From: Agriotes lineatus
Lineage: Eukaryota > Arthropoda > Insecta > Coleoptera > Elateridae
Direction of reading: 5' to 3'
Length of the DNA: 64,000 bases
Assembly: GCA_940337035.1 (NCBI GenBank)
Contig: CALNHX010007501.1
Coordinates: 1-64,000 of the forward strand
Shown: positions 16,641 to 31,059 of the stretch, piece after piece
How the letters are laid out: each line of letters starts with the position of its first letter
Numbering within the stretch: position 1 is the stretch's first letter
The notes under the pieces: generated by a model
The model's input: the letters and a program-made list of their open reading frames with translations, nothing else
Databases searched by the model: none
Told to the model about the DNA's origin: nothing
Made by a program: the position numbers and the translations under genes

Positions 16641-19600
16641 CCATAATCAATTAATGGGAAGCTCAAAAAGCAGCCAAAGCAAACGGTGAGTGTTAGCAGC
16701 ACTATTTGTGTTAGTAGAATTGGCAAATCATTAATATAAAGCTATTCCATACATTACGGTGACACATTCGATTTTTTGGAACATAACAATTCAAAGTTGG
16801 TTACCCTAAGACGCCGATGGAGTTAGATAAATGGTATTTTTTATTTACTAAAAATCCTGCAAGTTTCCTAGCTCTCATTTCTATATTAATATAGTTAAAA
16901 TAATGGCTTCAGGAGCTTATTAGGTGCCATAATCAATTAATGGGAAGCTCAAAAAGCAGCCAAAGCGAACGGTAAGTGTTAGCAGCACTATTTGTGTTTG
17001 TAGAATTGGCAAATCATTAATATAAAGCTATTCCATACATTACGGTGACACATTCGATTTTTTGGAACCTAACAATTCAAAGTTGGTTACCCTAAGACGC
17101 CGATGGAGTTAGATAAATGGTATTTTTTATTTACTAAAAATCCTGCAAGTTTCCTAGCTCTCATTTCTACATTAATTTAGTTAAAATAATGGCTTCCGGA
17201 GCTTATTAGGTGCCATAATCAATTAATGGGAAGCTCAAAAAGCAGCCAAAGCGAACGGTAAGTGTTAGCAGCACTATTTGTGTTTGTAGAATTGGCAAAT
17301 CATTAATATAAAGCTATTCCATACATTACGGTGACACATTCGATTTTTTGGAACCTAACAATTCAAAGTTGGTTACCCTAAGACGCCGATGGAGTTAGAT
17401 AAATGGTATTTTTTATATACTAAAAATCCTGCAAGTTTCCTAGCTCTCATTTCTATATTAATTTAGTTAAAATAATGGCTTCAGGAGCTTATTAGGTTCC
17501 ATAATCAATTAATGGGAAGCTCAAAAAGCAGCTAAAGCGAACGGTAAGTGTTAGCAGCACTATTTGTGTTTGTAGAATTGGCAAATCATTAATATAAAGC
17601 TATTCCATACATTACGGTGACACATTCGATTTTTTGGAACCTAACAATTCAAAGTTGGTTACCCTAAGACGCCGATGGAGTTAGATAAATTGTATTTTTT
17701 ATTTACTAAATATCCTGCAAGTTTCCTAGCTCTCATTTCTATATTAATTTAGTTAAAATAATGACTTCAGGAACTTATTAGATGTCATAATCAATTAATG
17801 GGAAGCTCAAAAAGGAGCCAAAGCGAACGGTGAGTGTTAGCAGCACTATTTGTGTTTGTAGAATTGGCAAATCATTAATACAAAGCTATTCCATACATTA
17901 CGGTGACACATTCGATTTTTTGGAACCTAACAATTCAAAGTTGGTTACCCTAAGAAGCCGATGGAGTTAGATAAATTGTATTTTTTATTTACTAAAAATC
18001 CTGCAAGTTTCCTAGCTCTCATTTCTATATTAATTTAGTTAAAATCATGACTTCAGGAGCTTATTACGTGCCATAATCAATTAATGGGAAGCTCAAAAAG
18101 CAGCAAAAGCAAACGGTGAGTGTTAGCAGCACTATTTGTGTTAGTAGAATTGGCAAATCATTAATATAAAGCTATTCCATACATTACGGTGACACATTCG
18201 GTTTTTTGGAACCTAACAATTCAAAGTTGGTTACCCTAAGACGCCGATGGAGTTAGATAAATGGTATTTTTTATTTACTAAAAATCCTGCAAGTTTCCTA
18301 GCTCTCATTTCTATATTAATTTAGTTAAAATAATGGCTTCAGGAGCTTATTAGGTGCCATAATCAATTAATGGGAAGCTCAAAAAGCAGCCAAAGCGAAC
18401 GGTAAGTGTTAGCAGCACTATTTGTGTTTGTAGAATTGGCAAATCATTAATATAAAGCTATTCCGTACATGACGGTGACACATTCGATTTTTTGGAACCT
18501 AACAATTCAAAGTTGGTTACCCTAAGACGCCGATGGAGTTAGATAAATTGTATTTTTTATTTACTAAAAATCCTGCAAGTTTCCTAGCTCTCATTTCTAC
18601 ATTAATTTAGTTAAAATAATGGCTTCATGAGCTTATTAGGTGCCATTATCAATTAATGGGAAGCTCAAAAAGCAGCAAAAGCAAACGGTGAGTGTTAGCA
18701 GCACTAATTGTGTTAGTAGAATTGGCAAATCATTAATATAAAGTTATTCCATACATTACGGTGACACATTCGATTTTTTGGAACCTAACAATTCAAATTT
18801 GGTTACCCTATGGCGCCGATGGAGTTAGATAAATTGTATTTTTTATTTACTAAAAATCCTGCAAGTTTCCTAGCTCTCATTTCTATATTAATTTAGTTAA
18901 AATCATGACTTCAGGAGCTTATTAGGTGCCATAATCAATTAATGGGAAGCTCAAAAAGTAGCCAAAGCGAACGGTGAGTGTTAGCAGCACTATTTGTGTT
19001 TGTAGAATTGGCAAATCATTAATATAAAGCTATTCCATACATTACGGTGACACATTCGATTTTTTGGAACCTAACAATTTAAAGTTGGTTACCCTAAGAC
19101 GCCGATGGAGTTAGATAAATTGTATTTTTTATTTACTAAAAATCCTGCAAGTTTCCTAGCTCTCATTTCTATATTAATTTAGTTAAAATCATGACTTCAC
19201 GAGCTTATTAGGTGCCATAATCAATTAATGGGAAGCTCAAAAAGTAGCCAAAGCAAACGGTGAGTGTTAGCAGCACTATTTGTGTTAGTAGAATTGGCAA
19301 ATCATTAATATAAAGTTATTCCATACATTACGGTGACACATTCGATTTTTTGGAACCTAACAATTCAAATTTGGTTACCCTATGGCGCCGATGGAGTTAG
19401 ATAAATTGTATTTTTTATTTACTAAAAATCCTGCAAGTTTCCTAGCTCTCATTTCTATATCAATTTAGTTAAAATCATGACTTCAGGAGCTTATTAGGTG
19501 CCATAATCAATTAATGGGAAGCTCAAAAAGGAGCCAAAGCGAACGGTGAGTGTTAGCAGCACTATTTGTGTTTGTAGAATTGGCAAATCATTAATATAAA

Positions 19601-22342
19601 GCTATTCCATACATTACGGTGACACATTCGGTTTTTTGGAACCTAACAATTCAAAGTTGGTTACCCTAAGACGCCGATGGAGTTAGATAAATGGTATTTT
19701 TTATTTACTAAAAATCCTGCAAGTTTCCTAGCTCTCATTTTTATATTAATTTAGTTAAAATCATGACTTCAGGAGCTTATTAGGTGCCATAATCAATTAA
19801 TGGGAAGCTCAAAAAGCAGCCAAAGCGAACGGTGAGTGTTAGCGGCACTATTTGGGTTTGTAGAATTGGCAAATCATTAATATAAAGCTGTTCCATACAT
19901 TACGGTGACACATTCGATTTTTTGGAACCTAACAATTCAAAGTTGGTTACCCTAAGAAGCCGATGGAGTTAGATAAATTGTATTTCTTATTTACAAAAAA
20001 TCCTGCAAGTTTCCTAGCTCTCATTTCTATATTAATTTAGTTAAAATCATGACTTCAGGAGCTTATTACGTGCCATAATCAATTAATGGGAAGCTCAAAA
20101 AGCAGCAAAAGCAAACGGTGAGTGTTAGCAGCACTATTTGTGTTAGTAGAATTGGCAAATCATTAATATAAAGCTATTCCATACATTACGGTGACACATT
20201 CGGTTTTTTGGAACCTAACAATTCAAAGTTGGTTACCCTAAGACGCCGATGGAGTTAGATAAATGGCATTTTTTATTTACAAAAAATCCTGCAAGTTTCC
20301 TAGCTCTCATTTCTATATTAATTTAGTTAAAATAATGGCTTCTGGAGCTTATTAGGTGCCATAATCAATTAATGGGAAGCTCAAAAAGCAGCCAAAGCGA
20401 ACGGTAAGTGTTAGCAGCACTATTTGTGTTTGTAGAATTGGCAAATCATTAATATAAAGCTATTCCGTACATGACGGTGACACATTCGATTTTTTGGAAC
20501 CTAACAATTCAAAGTTGGTTACCCTAAGAAGCCGATGGAGTTAGATAAATTGTATTTTTTATTTACTAAAAATCCTGCAAGTTTCCTAGCTCTCATTTCT
20601 ATATTAATTTAGTTAAAATCATGACTTCAGGAGCTTATTACGTGCCATAGTCAATTAATGGGAAGCTCAAAAAGCAGCAAAAGCAAACGGTGAGTGTTAG
20701 CAGCACTATTTGTGTTAGTAGAATTGGCAAATCATTAATATAAAGCTATTCCATACATTACGGTGACACATTCGGTTTTTTGGAACCTAACAATTCAAAG
20801 TTGGTTACCCTAAGACGCCGATGGAGTTAAGATAAATGGCATTTTTTATTTACAAAAAATCCTGCAAGTTTCCTAGCTCTCATTTCTATATTAATTTAGT
20901 TAAAATAATGGCTTCAGGAGCTTATTAGGTGCCATAATCAATTAATGGGAAGCTCAAAAAGCAGCCAAAGCGAACGGTAAGTGTTAGCAGCACTATTTGT
21001 GTTTGTAGAATTGGCAAATCATTAATATAAAGCTATTCCGTACATGACGGTGACACATTCGATTTTTTGGAACCTAACAATTCAAAGTTGGTTACCCTAA
21101 GACGCCGATGGAGTTAGATAAATTGTATTTTTTATTTACTAAAATCCTGCAAGTTTCCTAGCTCTCATTTCTATATTAATTTAGTTAAAATCATGACTTC
21201 AGGAGCTTATTAGGTGCCATAATCAATTAATGGGAAGCTCAAAAAGCAGCCAAAGCGAACGGTGAGTGTTAGCGGCACTATTTGGGTTTGTAGAATTGGC
21301 AAATCATTAATATAAAGCTATTCCGTACATGACGGTGACTTATTCGATTTTTTGGAACCTAACAATTCAAAGTTGGTTACCCTAAGACGCCGATGGAGTT
21401 AGATAAATTGTATTTTTTATTTACTAAAAATCCTGCAAGTTTCCTAGCTCTCATTTCTATATTAATTTAGTTAAAATAATGGCTTCATGAGCTTATTAGG
21501 TGCCATAATCAATTAATGGGAAGCTCAAAAAGCAGCAAAAGCAAACGGTGAGTGTTAGCAGCACTATTTGTGTTAGTAGAATTGGCAAATCATTAATATA
21601 AAGCTATTCCATACATTACGGTGACACATTCGGTTTTTTGGAACCTAACAATTCAAAGTTGGTTACCCTAAGGCGCCGATGGAGTTAAGATAAATGGCAA
21701 TTTTTATTTACAAAAAATCCTGCAAGTTTCCTAGCTCTCATTTCTATATTAATTTAGTTAAAATAATGGCTTCAGGAGCTTATTAGGTGCCATAATCAAT
21801 TAATGGGAAGCTCAAAAAGCAGCCAAAGCGAACGGTAAGTGTTAGCAGCACTATTTGTGTTTGTAGAATTGGCAAATCATTAATATAAAGCTATTCCGTA
21901 CATGACGGTGACACATTCGATTTTTTGGAACCTAACAATTCAAAGTTGGTTACCCTAAGACGCCGATGGAGTTAGATAAATTGTATTTTTTATTTACTAA
22001 AATCCTGCAAGTTTCCTAGCTCTCATTTCTATATTAATTTAGTTAAAATCATGACTTCAGGAGCTTATTAGGTGCCATAATCAATTAATGGGAAGCTCAA
22101 AAAGCAGCCAAAGCGAACGGTGAGTGTTAGCGGCACTATTTGGGTTTGTAGAATTGGCAAATCATTAATATAAAGCTATTCCGTACATGACGGTGACACA
22201 TTCGATTTTTTGGAACCTAACAATTCAAAGTTGGTTACCCTAAGACGCCGATGGAGTTAGATAAATTGTATTTTTTATTTACTAAAAATCCTGCAAGTTT
22301 CCTAGCTCTCATTTCTATATTAATTTAGTTAAAATAATGGCT

Positions 22343-25300
22343 TCATGAGCTTATTAGGTGCCATTATCAATTAATGGGAAGCTCAAAAAGCAGCAAAAGC
22401 AAACGGTGAGTGTTAGCAGCACTATTTGTGTTAGTAGAATTGGCAAATCATTAATATAAAGTTATTCCATACATTACGGTGACACATTCGATTTTTTGGA
22501 ACCTAACAATTCAAATTTGGTTACCCTATGGCGCCGATGGAGTTAGATAAATTGTATTTTTTATTTACTAAAAATCCTGCAAGTTTCCTAGCACCCATTT
22601 CTATATTAATTTAGTTAAAATCAAGACTTCAGGAGCTTATTAGGTGCCATAATCAATTAATGGGAAGCTCAAAAAGTAGCCAAAGCGAACGGTGAGTGTT
22701 AGCAGCACTATTTGTGTTTGTAGAATTGGCAAATCATTAATATAAAGCTATTCCATACATTACGGTGACACATTCGATTTTTTGGAACCTAACAATTTAA
22801 AGTTGGTTACCCTAAGACGCCGATGGAGTTAGATAAATTGTATTTTTTATTTACTAAAAATCCTGCAAGTTTCCTAGCTCTCATTTCTATATTAATTTAG
22901 TTAAAATCATGACTTCAGGAGCTTATTAGGTGCCATAATCAATTAATGGGAAGCTCAAAAAGCAGCCAAAGCGAACGGTGAGTGTTAGCGGCACTATTTG
23001 GGTTAGTAGAATTGGAAAATCATTAATATAAAGTTATTCCATACATTACGGTGACACATTCGATTTTTTGGAACCTAACAATTCAAAGTTGGTTACCCTA
23101 AGACGCCGATGGAGTTAGATAAATTGTATTTTTTATTTACTAAAAATCCTGCAAGTTTCCTAGCTCTCATTTCTATATTAATTTAGTTAAAATCATGACT
23201 TTAGGAGCTTATTAGGTGCCATAATCAATTAATGGGAAGCTCAAAAAGTAGCCAAAGCGAACGGTGAGTGTTAGCAGCACTATTTGTGTTTGTAGAATTG
23301 GCAAATCATTAATATAAAGCTATTCCATACATTACGGTGACACATTCGATTTTTTGGAACCTAACAATTTAAAGTTGGTTACCCTAAGACGCCGATGGAG
23401 TTAGATAAATTGTATTTTTTATTTACTAAAAATCCTGCAAGTTTCCTAGCTCTCATTTCTATATTAATTTAGTTAAAATCATGACTTCAGGAGCTTATTA
23501 GGTGCCATAATCAATTAATGGGAAGCTCAAAAAGCAGCCAAAGCGAACGGTGAGTGTTAGCGGCACTATTTGGGTTTGTAGAATTGGCAAATCATTAATA
23601 TAAAGCTGTTCCATACATTACGGTGACACATTCGATTTTTTGGAACCTAACAATTCAAAGTTGGTTACCCTATGACGCCGATGCAGTTAGATAAATTGTA
23701 TTTTTTATTTACTAAAAATCCTGCAAGTTTCCTAGCTTTCATTTCTATATTAATTTAGTTAAAATCATGACTTCAGGAGCTTATTAGGTGCCATAATCAA
23801 TTAATGGGAAGCTCAAAAAGCAGCCAAAGCGAACGGTGAGTGTTAGCAGCACTATTTGTGTTTGTAGAATTGGAAAATCATTAATATAAAGCTATTCCGT
23901 ACATGTCGGTGACACATTCGATTTTTTGGAACCTAACAATTCAAAGTTGGTTACCCTATGACGCCGATGGAGTTAGATAAATTGTATTTTTTATTTACTA
24001 AAAATCCTGCAAGTTTCCTAGCTCTCATTTCTATATTAATTTAGTTAAAATCATGACTTCAGGAGCTTATTAGGTGCCATAATCAATTAATGGGAAGCTC
24101 AAAAAGCAGCCAAAGCGAACGGTAAGTGTTAGCAGCACTATTTGCGTTTGTAGAATTGGCAAATCATTAATATAAAGCTATTCCATACATTACGGTGACA
24201 CATTCGATTTTTTGGAACCTAACAATTCAAAGTTGGTTACCCTATGACGCCGATGGAGTTAGATAAATTGTATTTTTTATTTACTAAAAATCCTGCAAGT
24301 TTCCTAGCTCTCATTTCTATATTAATTTAGTTAAAATCATGACTTCAGGAGCTTATTAGGTGCCATAATCAATTAATGGGAAGCTCAAAAAGCAGCCAAA
24401 GCGAACGGTGAGTGTTAGCAGCACTATTTGTGTTTGTAGAATTGGCAAATCATTAATATAAAGCTATTCCGTACATGACGGTGACACCTTCGATTTTTTG
24501 GAACCTAACAATTCAAAGTTGGTTACCCTATGACGCCGATGGAGTTAGATAAATTGTATTTTTTATTTACTAAAAATCCTGCAAGTTTCCTAGCTCTCAT
24601 TTCTATATTAATTTAGTTAAACTAATGGCTTCAGGAGCTTATTAGGTGCCATAATCAATTATTGAGAAGCTCAAAAAGCAGCCAAAGCAAACGGTGAGTG
24701 TTAGCAGCACTATTTGTGTTTGTAGAATTGGCAAATCATTAATATAAAGCTATTCCATACATTACGGTGACACATTCGATTTTTTGGAACCTAACAATTC
24801 AAAGTTGGTTACCCTAAGACGCCGATGGAGTTAGATAAATTGTATTTTTTATTTACTAAATATCCTGCAAGTTTCCTAGCTCTCATTTATATATTAATTT
24901 AGTTAAAATAATGGCTTCAGGAGCTTATTAGGTGCCATAATCAATTAATGGGAAGCTCAAAAAGCAGCCAAAGCGAACGGTGAGTGTTAGCAGCACTATT
25001 TGTGTTTGTAGAATTAGCAAATCATTAATATTAAGCTATTCCGTACATTACGGTAATACACATTCGATTTTTTGGAACCTAACAATTCAAAGTTGGTTAC
25101 CCTAAGACGCCGATGGAGTTAGATAAATTGTATTTTTTATTTACTAAAAATCCTGCAAGTTTCCTAGCTCTCATTTCTATATTAATTTAGTTAAAATAAT
25201 GGCTGCAGGAGCTTATTAGGTGCCATAATCAATTAATGAGAAGCTCAAAAAGCAGCCAAAGCGAACGGTGAGTGTTAGCAGCACTATTTGTGTTTGTAGA

Positions 25301-25500
25301 ATTGGCAAATCATTAATATAAAGCTATTCCGTACATGACGGTGACACATTCGATTTTTTGGAACCTAACAATTCAAAGTTGGTTACCCTAAGACGCCGAT
25401 GGAGTTAGATAAATTGTATTTTTTATTTACTAAAAATCCTGCAAGTTTCCTAGCTCTCATTTCTATATTAATTTAGTTAAAATCATGACTTCAGGAGCTT
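22343..25500 (+). repeat. Satellite higher-order block 1a
   Basis: Shares an ordered series of private variants with 27780-30650: CATGAGCTTATTAGGTGCCATTATC, GGTTAGTAGAATTGGAAAATC, GCCGATGCAGTTAG (23681 versus 29116), ACACCTTCG, TTGAGAAGCTC. The offset is 5,435 bp, or 19 monomers. One extra monomer (containing GCGTTTGTAG, about 24070-24350) is present here and absent from the other copy. Confidence 0.65.
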
Positions 25501-27779
25501 ATTACGTGCCATAATCAATTAATGGGAAGCTCAAAAAGCAGCAAAAGCAAACGGTGAGTGTTAGCAGCACTATTTGTGTTAGTAGAATTGGAAAATCATT
25601 AATATAAAGCTATTCCATACATTACGGTGACACATTCGGTTTTTTGGAACCTAACAATTCAAAGTTGGTTACCCTAAGACGCCGATGGAGTTAGATAAAT
25701 GGCATTTTTTATTTACAAAAAATCCTGCAAGTTTCCTAGCTCTCATTTCTATATTAATTTAGTTAAAATAATGGCTTCAGGAGCTTATTAGGTGCCATAA
25801 TCAATTAATGGGAAGCTCAAAAAGAAGCCAAAGCGAACGGTAAGTGTTAGCAGCACTATTTGTGTTTGTAGAATTGGCAAATCATTAATATAAAGCTATT
25901 CCGTACATGACGGTGACACATTCGATTTTTTGGAACCTAACAATTCAAAGTTGGTTACCCTAAGAAGCCGATGGAGTTAGATAAATTGTATTTTTTATTT
26001 ACTAAAAATCCTGCAAGTTTCCTAGCTCTCATTTCTATATTAATTTAGTTAAAATCATGACTTCAGGAGCTTATTACGTGCCATAATCAATTAATGGGAA
26101 GCTCAAAAAGCAGCAAAAGCAAACGGTGAGTGTTAGCAGCACTATTTGTGTTAGTAGAATTGGCAAATCATTAATATAAAGCTATTCCATACATTACGGT
26201 GACACATTCGGTTTTTTGGAACCTAACAATTCAAAGTTGGTTACCCTAAGACGCCGATGGAGTTAAGATAAATGGCATTTTTTATTTACAAAAAATCCTG
26301 CAAGTTTCCTAGCTCTCATTTCTATATTAATTTAGTTAAAATAATGGCTTCAGGAGCTTATTAGGTGCCATAATCAATTAATGGGAAGCTCAAAAAGCAG
26401 CCAAAGCGAACGGTAAGTGTTAGCAGCACTATTTGTGTTTGTAGAATTGGCAAATCATTAATATAAAGCTATTCCGTACATGACGGTGACACATTCGATT
26501 TTTTGGAACCTAACAATTCAAAGTTGGTTACCCTAAGAAGCCGATGGAGTTAGATAAATTGTATTTTTTATTTACTAAAAATCCTGCAAGTTTCCTAGCT
26601 CTCATTTCTATATTAATTTAGTTAAAATCATGACTTCAGGAGCTTATTACGTGCCATAATCAATTAATGGGAAGCTCAAAAAGCAGCAAAAGCAAACGGT
26701 GAGTGTTAGCAGCACTATTTGTGTTAGTAGAATTGGCAAATCATTAATATAAAGCTATTCCATACATTACGGTGACACATTCGGTTTTTTGGAACCTAAC
26801 AATTCAAAGTTGGTTACCCTAAGACGCCGATGGAGTTAGATAAATGGCATTTTTTATTTACAAAAAATCCTGCAAGTTTCCTAGCTCTCATTTCTATATT
26901 AATTTAGTTAAAATAATGGCTTCAGGAGCTTATTAGGTGCCATAATCAATTAATGGGAAGCTCAAAAAGCAGCCAAAGCGAACGGTAAGTGTTAGCAGCA
27001 CTATTTGTGTTTGTAGAATTGGCAAATCATTAATATAAAGCTATTCCGTACATGACGGTGACACATTCGATTTTTTGGAACCTAACAATTCAAAGTTGGT
27101 TACCCTAAGACGCCGATGGAGTTAGATAAATTGTATTTTTTATTTACTAAAATCCTGCAAGTTTCCTAGCTCTCATTTCTATATTAATTTAGTTAAAATC
27201 ATGACTTCAGGAGCTTATTAGGTGCCATAATCAATTAATGGGAAGCTCAAAAAGCAGCCAAAGCGAACGGTGAGTGTTAGCGGCACTATTTGGGTTTGTA
27301 GAATTGGCAAATCATTAATATAAAGCTATTCCGTACATGACGGTGACACATTCGATTTTTTGGAACCTAGCAATTCAAAGTTGGTTACCCTAAGACGCCG
27401 ATGGAGTTAGATAAATTGTATTTTTTATTTACTAAAAATCTTGCAAGTTTCCTAGCTCTCATTTCTATATTAATTTAGTTAAAATCATGACTTCAGGAGC
27501 TTATTAGGTGCCATAATCAATTAATGGGAAGCTCAAAAAGCAGCCAAAGCGAACGGTGAGTGTTAGCAGCACTATTTGTGTTTGTAGAATTGGCAAATCA
27601 TTAATATAAAGCTATTCCGTACATGACGGTGACACATTCGATTTTTTGGAACCTAACAATTCAAAGTTGGTTACCCTAAGACGCCGATGGAGTTAGATAA
27701 ATTGTATTTTTTATTTACTAAAATCCTGCAAGTTTCCTAGCTCTCATTTCTATATTAATTTAGTTAAAATAATGGCTTC

Positions 27780-30650
27780 ATGAGCTTATTAGGTGCCATT
27801 ATCAATTAATGGGAAGCTCAAAAAGCAGCAAAAGCAAACGGTGAGTGTTAGCAGCACTATTTGTGTTAGTAGAATTGGCAAATCATTAATATAAAGTTAT
27901 TCCATACATTACGGTGACACATTCGATTTTTTGGAACCTAACAATTCAAATTTGGTTACCCTATGGCGCCGATAGAGTTAGATAAATTGTATTTTTTATT
28001 TACTAAAAATCCTGCAAGTTTCCTAGCTCTCATTTCTATATTAATTTAGTTAAAATCATGACTTCAGGAGCTTATTAGGTGCCATAATCAATTAATGGGA
28101 AGCTCAAAAAGTAGCCAAAGCGAACGGTGAGTGTTAGCAGCACTATTTGTGTTTGTAGAATTGGCAAATCATTAATATAAAGCTATTCCATACATTACGG
28201 TGACACATTCGATTTTTTGGAACCTAACAATTTAAAGTTGGTTACTCTAAGACGCCGATGGAGTTAGATAAATTGTATTTTTTATTTACTAAAAATCCTG
28301 CAAGTTTCCTAGCTCTCATTTCTATATTAATTTAGTTAAAATCATGACTTCAGGAGCTTTTTAGGTGCCATAATCAATTAATGGGAAGCTCAAAAAGCAG
28401 CCAAAGCGAACGGTGAGTGTTAGCGGCACTATTTGGGTTAGTAGAATTGGAAAATCATTAATATAAGGTTATTCCATACATTACGGTGACACATTCGATT
28501 TTTTGGAACCTAACAATTCAAAGTTGGTTACCCTAAGACGCCGATGGAGTTAGATAAATTGTATTTTTTATTTACTAAAAATCCTGCAAGTTTCCTAGCT
28601 CTCATTTCTATATTAATTTAGTTAAAATCATGACTTTAGGAGCTTATTAGGTGCCATAATCAATTAATGGGAAGCTCAAAAAGTAGCCAAAGCGAACGGT
28701 GAGTGTTAGCAGCACTATTTGTGTTTGTAGAATTGGCAAATCATTAATATAAAGCTATTCCATACATTACGGTGACACATTCGATTTTTTGGAACCTAAC
28801 AATTTAAAGTTGGTTACCCTAAGACGCCGATGGAGTTAGATAAATTGTATTTTTTATTTACTAAAAATCCTGCAAGTTTCCTAGCTCTCATTTCTATATT
28901 AATTTAGTTAAAATCATGACTTCAGGAGCTTATTAGGTGCCATAATCAATTAATGGGAAGCTCAAAAAGCAGCCAAAGCGAACGGTGAGTGTTAGCGGCA
29001 CTATTTGGGTTTGTAGAATTGGCAAATCATTAATATAAAGCTGTTCCATACATTACGGTGACACATTCGATTTTTTGGAACCTAACAATTCAAAGTTGGT
29101 TACCCTATGACGCCGATGCAGTTAGATAAATTGTATTTTTTATTTACTAAAAATCTTGCAAGTTTCCTAGCTTTCATTTCTATATTAATTTAGTTAAAAT
29201 CATGACTTCAGGAGCTTATTAGGTGCCATAATCAATTAATGGGAAGCTCAAAAAGCAGCCAAAGCGAACGGTGAGTGTTAGCAGCACTATTTGTGTTTGT
29301 AGAATTGGAAAATCATTAATATAAAGCTATTCCGTACATGTCGGTGACACATTCGATTTTTTGGAACCTAACAATTCAAAGTTGGTTACCCTATGACGCC
29401 GATGGAGTTAGATAAATTGTATTTTTTATTTACTAAAAATCCTGCAAGTTTCCTAGCTCTCATTTCTATATTAATTTAGTTAAAATCATGACTTCAGGAG
29501 CTTATTAGGTGCCATAATCAATTAATGGGAAGCTCAAAAAGGAGCCAAAGCGAACGGTGAGTGTTAGCAGCACTATTTGTGTTTGTAGAATTGGCAAATC
29601 ATTAATATAAAGCTATTCCGTACATGACGGTGACACCTTCGATTTTTTGGAACCTAACAATTCAAAGTTGGTTACCCTATGACGCCGATGGAGTTAGATA
29701 AATTGTATTTTTTATTTACTAAAAATCCTGCAAGTTTCCTAGCTCTCATTTCTATATTAATTTAGTTAAAATAATGGCTTCAGGAGCTTATTAGGTGCCA
29801 TAATCAATTATTGAGAAGCTCAAAAAGCAGCCAAAGCAAACGGTGAGTGTTAGCAGCACTATTTGTGTTTGTAGAATTGGCAAATCATTAATATAAAGCT
29901 ATTCCATACATTACGGTGACACATTCGATTTTTTGGAACCTAACAATTCAAAGTTGGTTACCCTAAGACGCCGATGGAGTTAGATAAATTGTATTTTTTA
30001 TTTACTAAATATCCTGCAAGTTTCCTAGCTCTCATTTATATATTAATTTAGTTAAAATAATGGCTTCAGGAGCTTATTAGGTGCCATAATCAATTAATGG
30101 GAAGCTCAAAAAGCAGCCAAAGCGAACGGTGAGTGTTAGCAACACTATTTGTGTTTGTAGAATTAGCAAATCATTAATATTAAGCTATTCCGTACATGAC
30201 GGTGACACATTCGATTTTTTGGAACCAAACAATTCAAAGTTGGTTACCCTAAGACGCCGATGGAGTTAGATAAATTGTATTTTTTATTTACTAAAAATCC
30301 TGCAAGTTTCCTAGCTCTCATTTCTATATTAATTTAGTTAAAATAATGGCTGCAGGAGCTTATTAGGTGCCATAATCAATTAATGGGAAGCTCAAAAAGC
30401 AGCCAAAGCGAACGGTGAGTGTTAGCAGCACTATTTGTGTTTGTAGAATTGGCAAATCATTAATATAAAGCTATTCCGTACATGACGGTGACACATTCGA
30501 TTTTTTGGAACCTAACAATTCAAAGTTGGTTACCCTAAGACGCCGATGGAGTTAGATAAATTGTATTTTTTCTTTACTAAAAATCCTGCAAGTTTCCTAG
30601 CTCTCATTTCTATATTAATTTAGTTAAAATAATGGCTTCAGGAGCTTATT
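27780..30650 (+). repeat. Satellite higher-order block 1b
   Basis: Second copy of block 1a, one monomer shorter: the interval from ATGCAGTTAG to ACACCTTCG is about 519 bp here against about 804 bp there. Confidence 0.65.
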
Positions 30651-31059
30651 AGGTGCCATAATCAATTAATGGGAAGCTCAAAAAGCAGCCAAAGCGAACG
30701 GTGAGTGTTAGCAGCACTATTTGTGTTTGTAGAATTGGCAAATCATTAATATAAAGCTATTCCGTACATGACGGTGACACATTCGATTTTTTGGAACCTG
30801 ACAATTCAAAGTTGGTTACCCTAAGACGCCGATGGAGTTAGATAAATTGTATTTTTTATTTACTAAAAATCCTGCAAGTTTCTTAGCTCTCATTTCTATA
30901 TTAATTTAGTTAAAATAATAGCTTCAGGAGCTTATTAGGTGCCATAATCAATTAATGGGAAGCTCAAAAAGCAGCCAAAGCAAACGGTGAGTGTTAGCAG
31001 CACTATTTGTGTTAGTAGAATTGGCAAATCATTAATATAAAGCTATTCCATACATTACG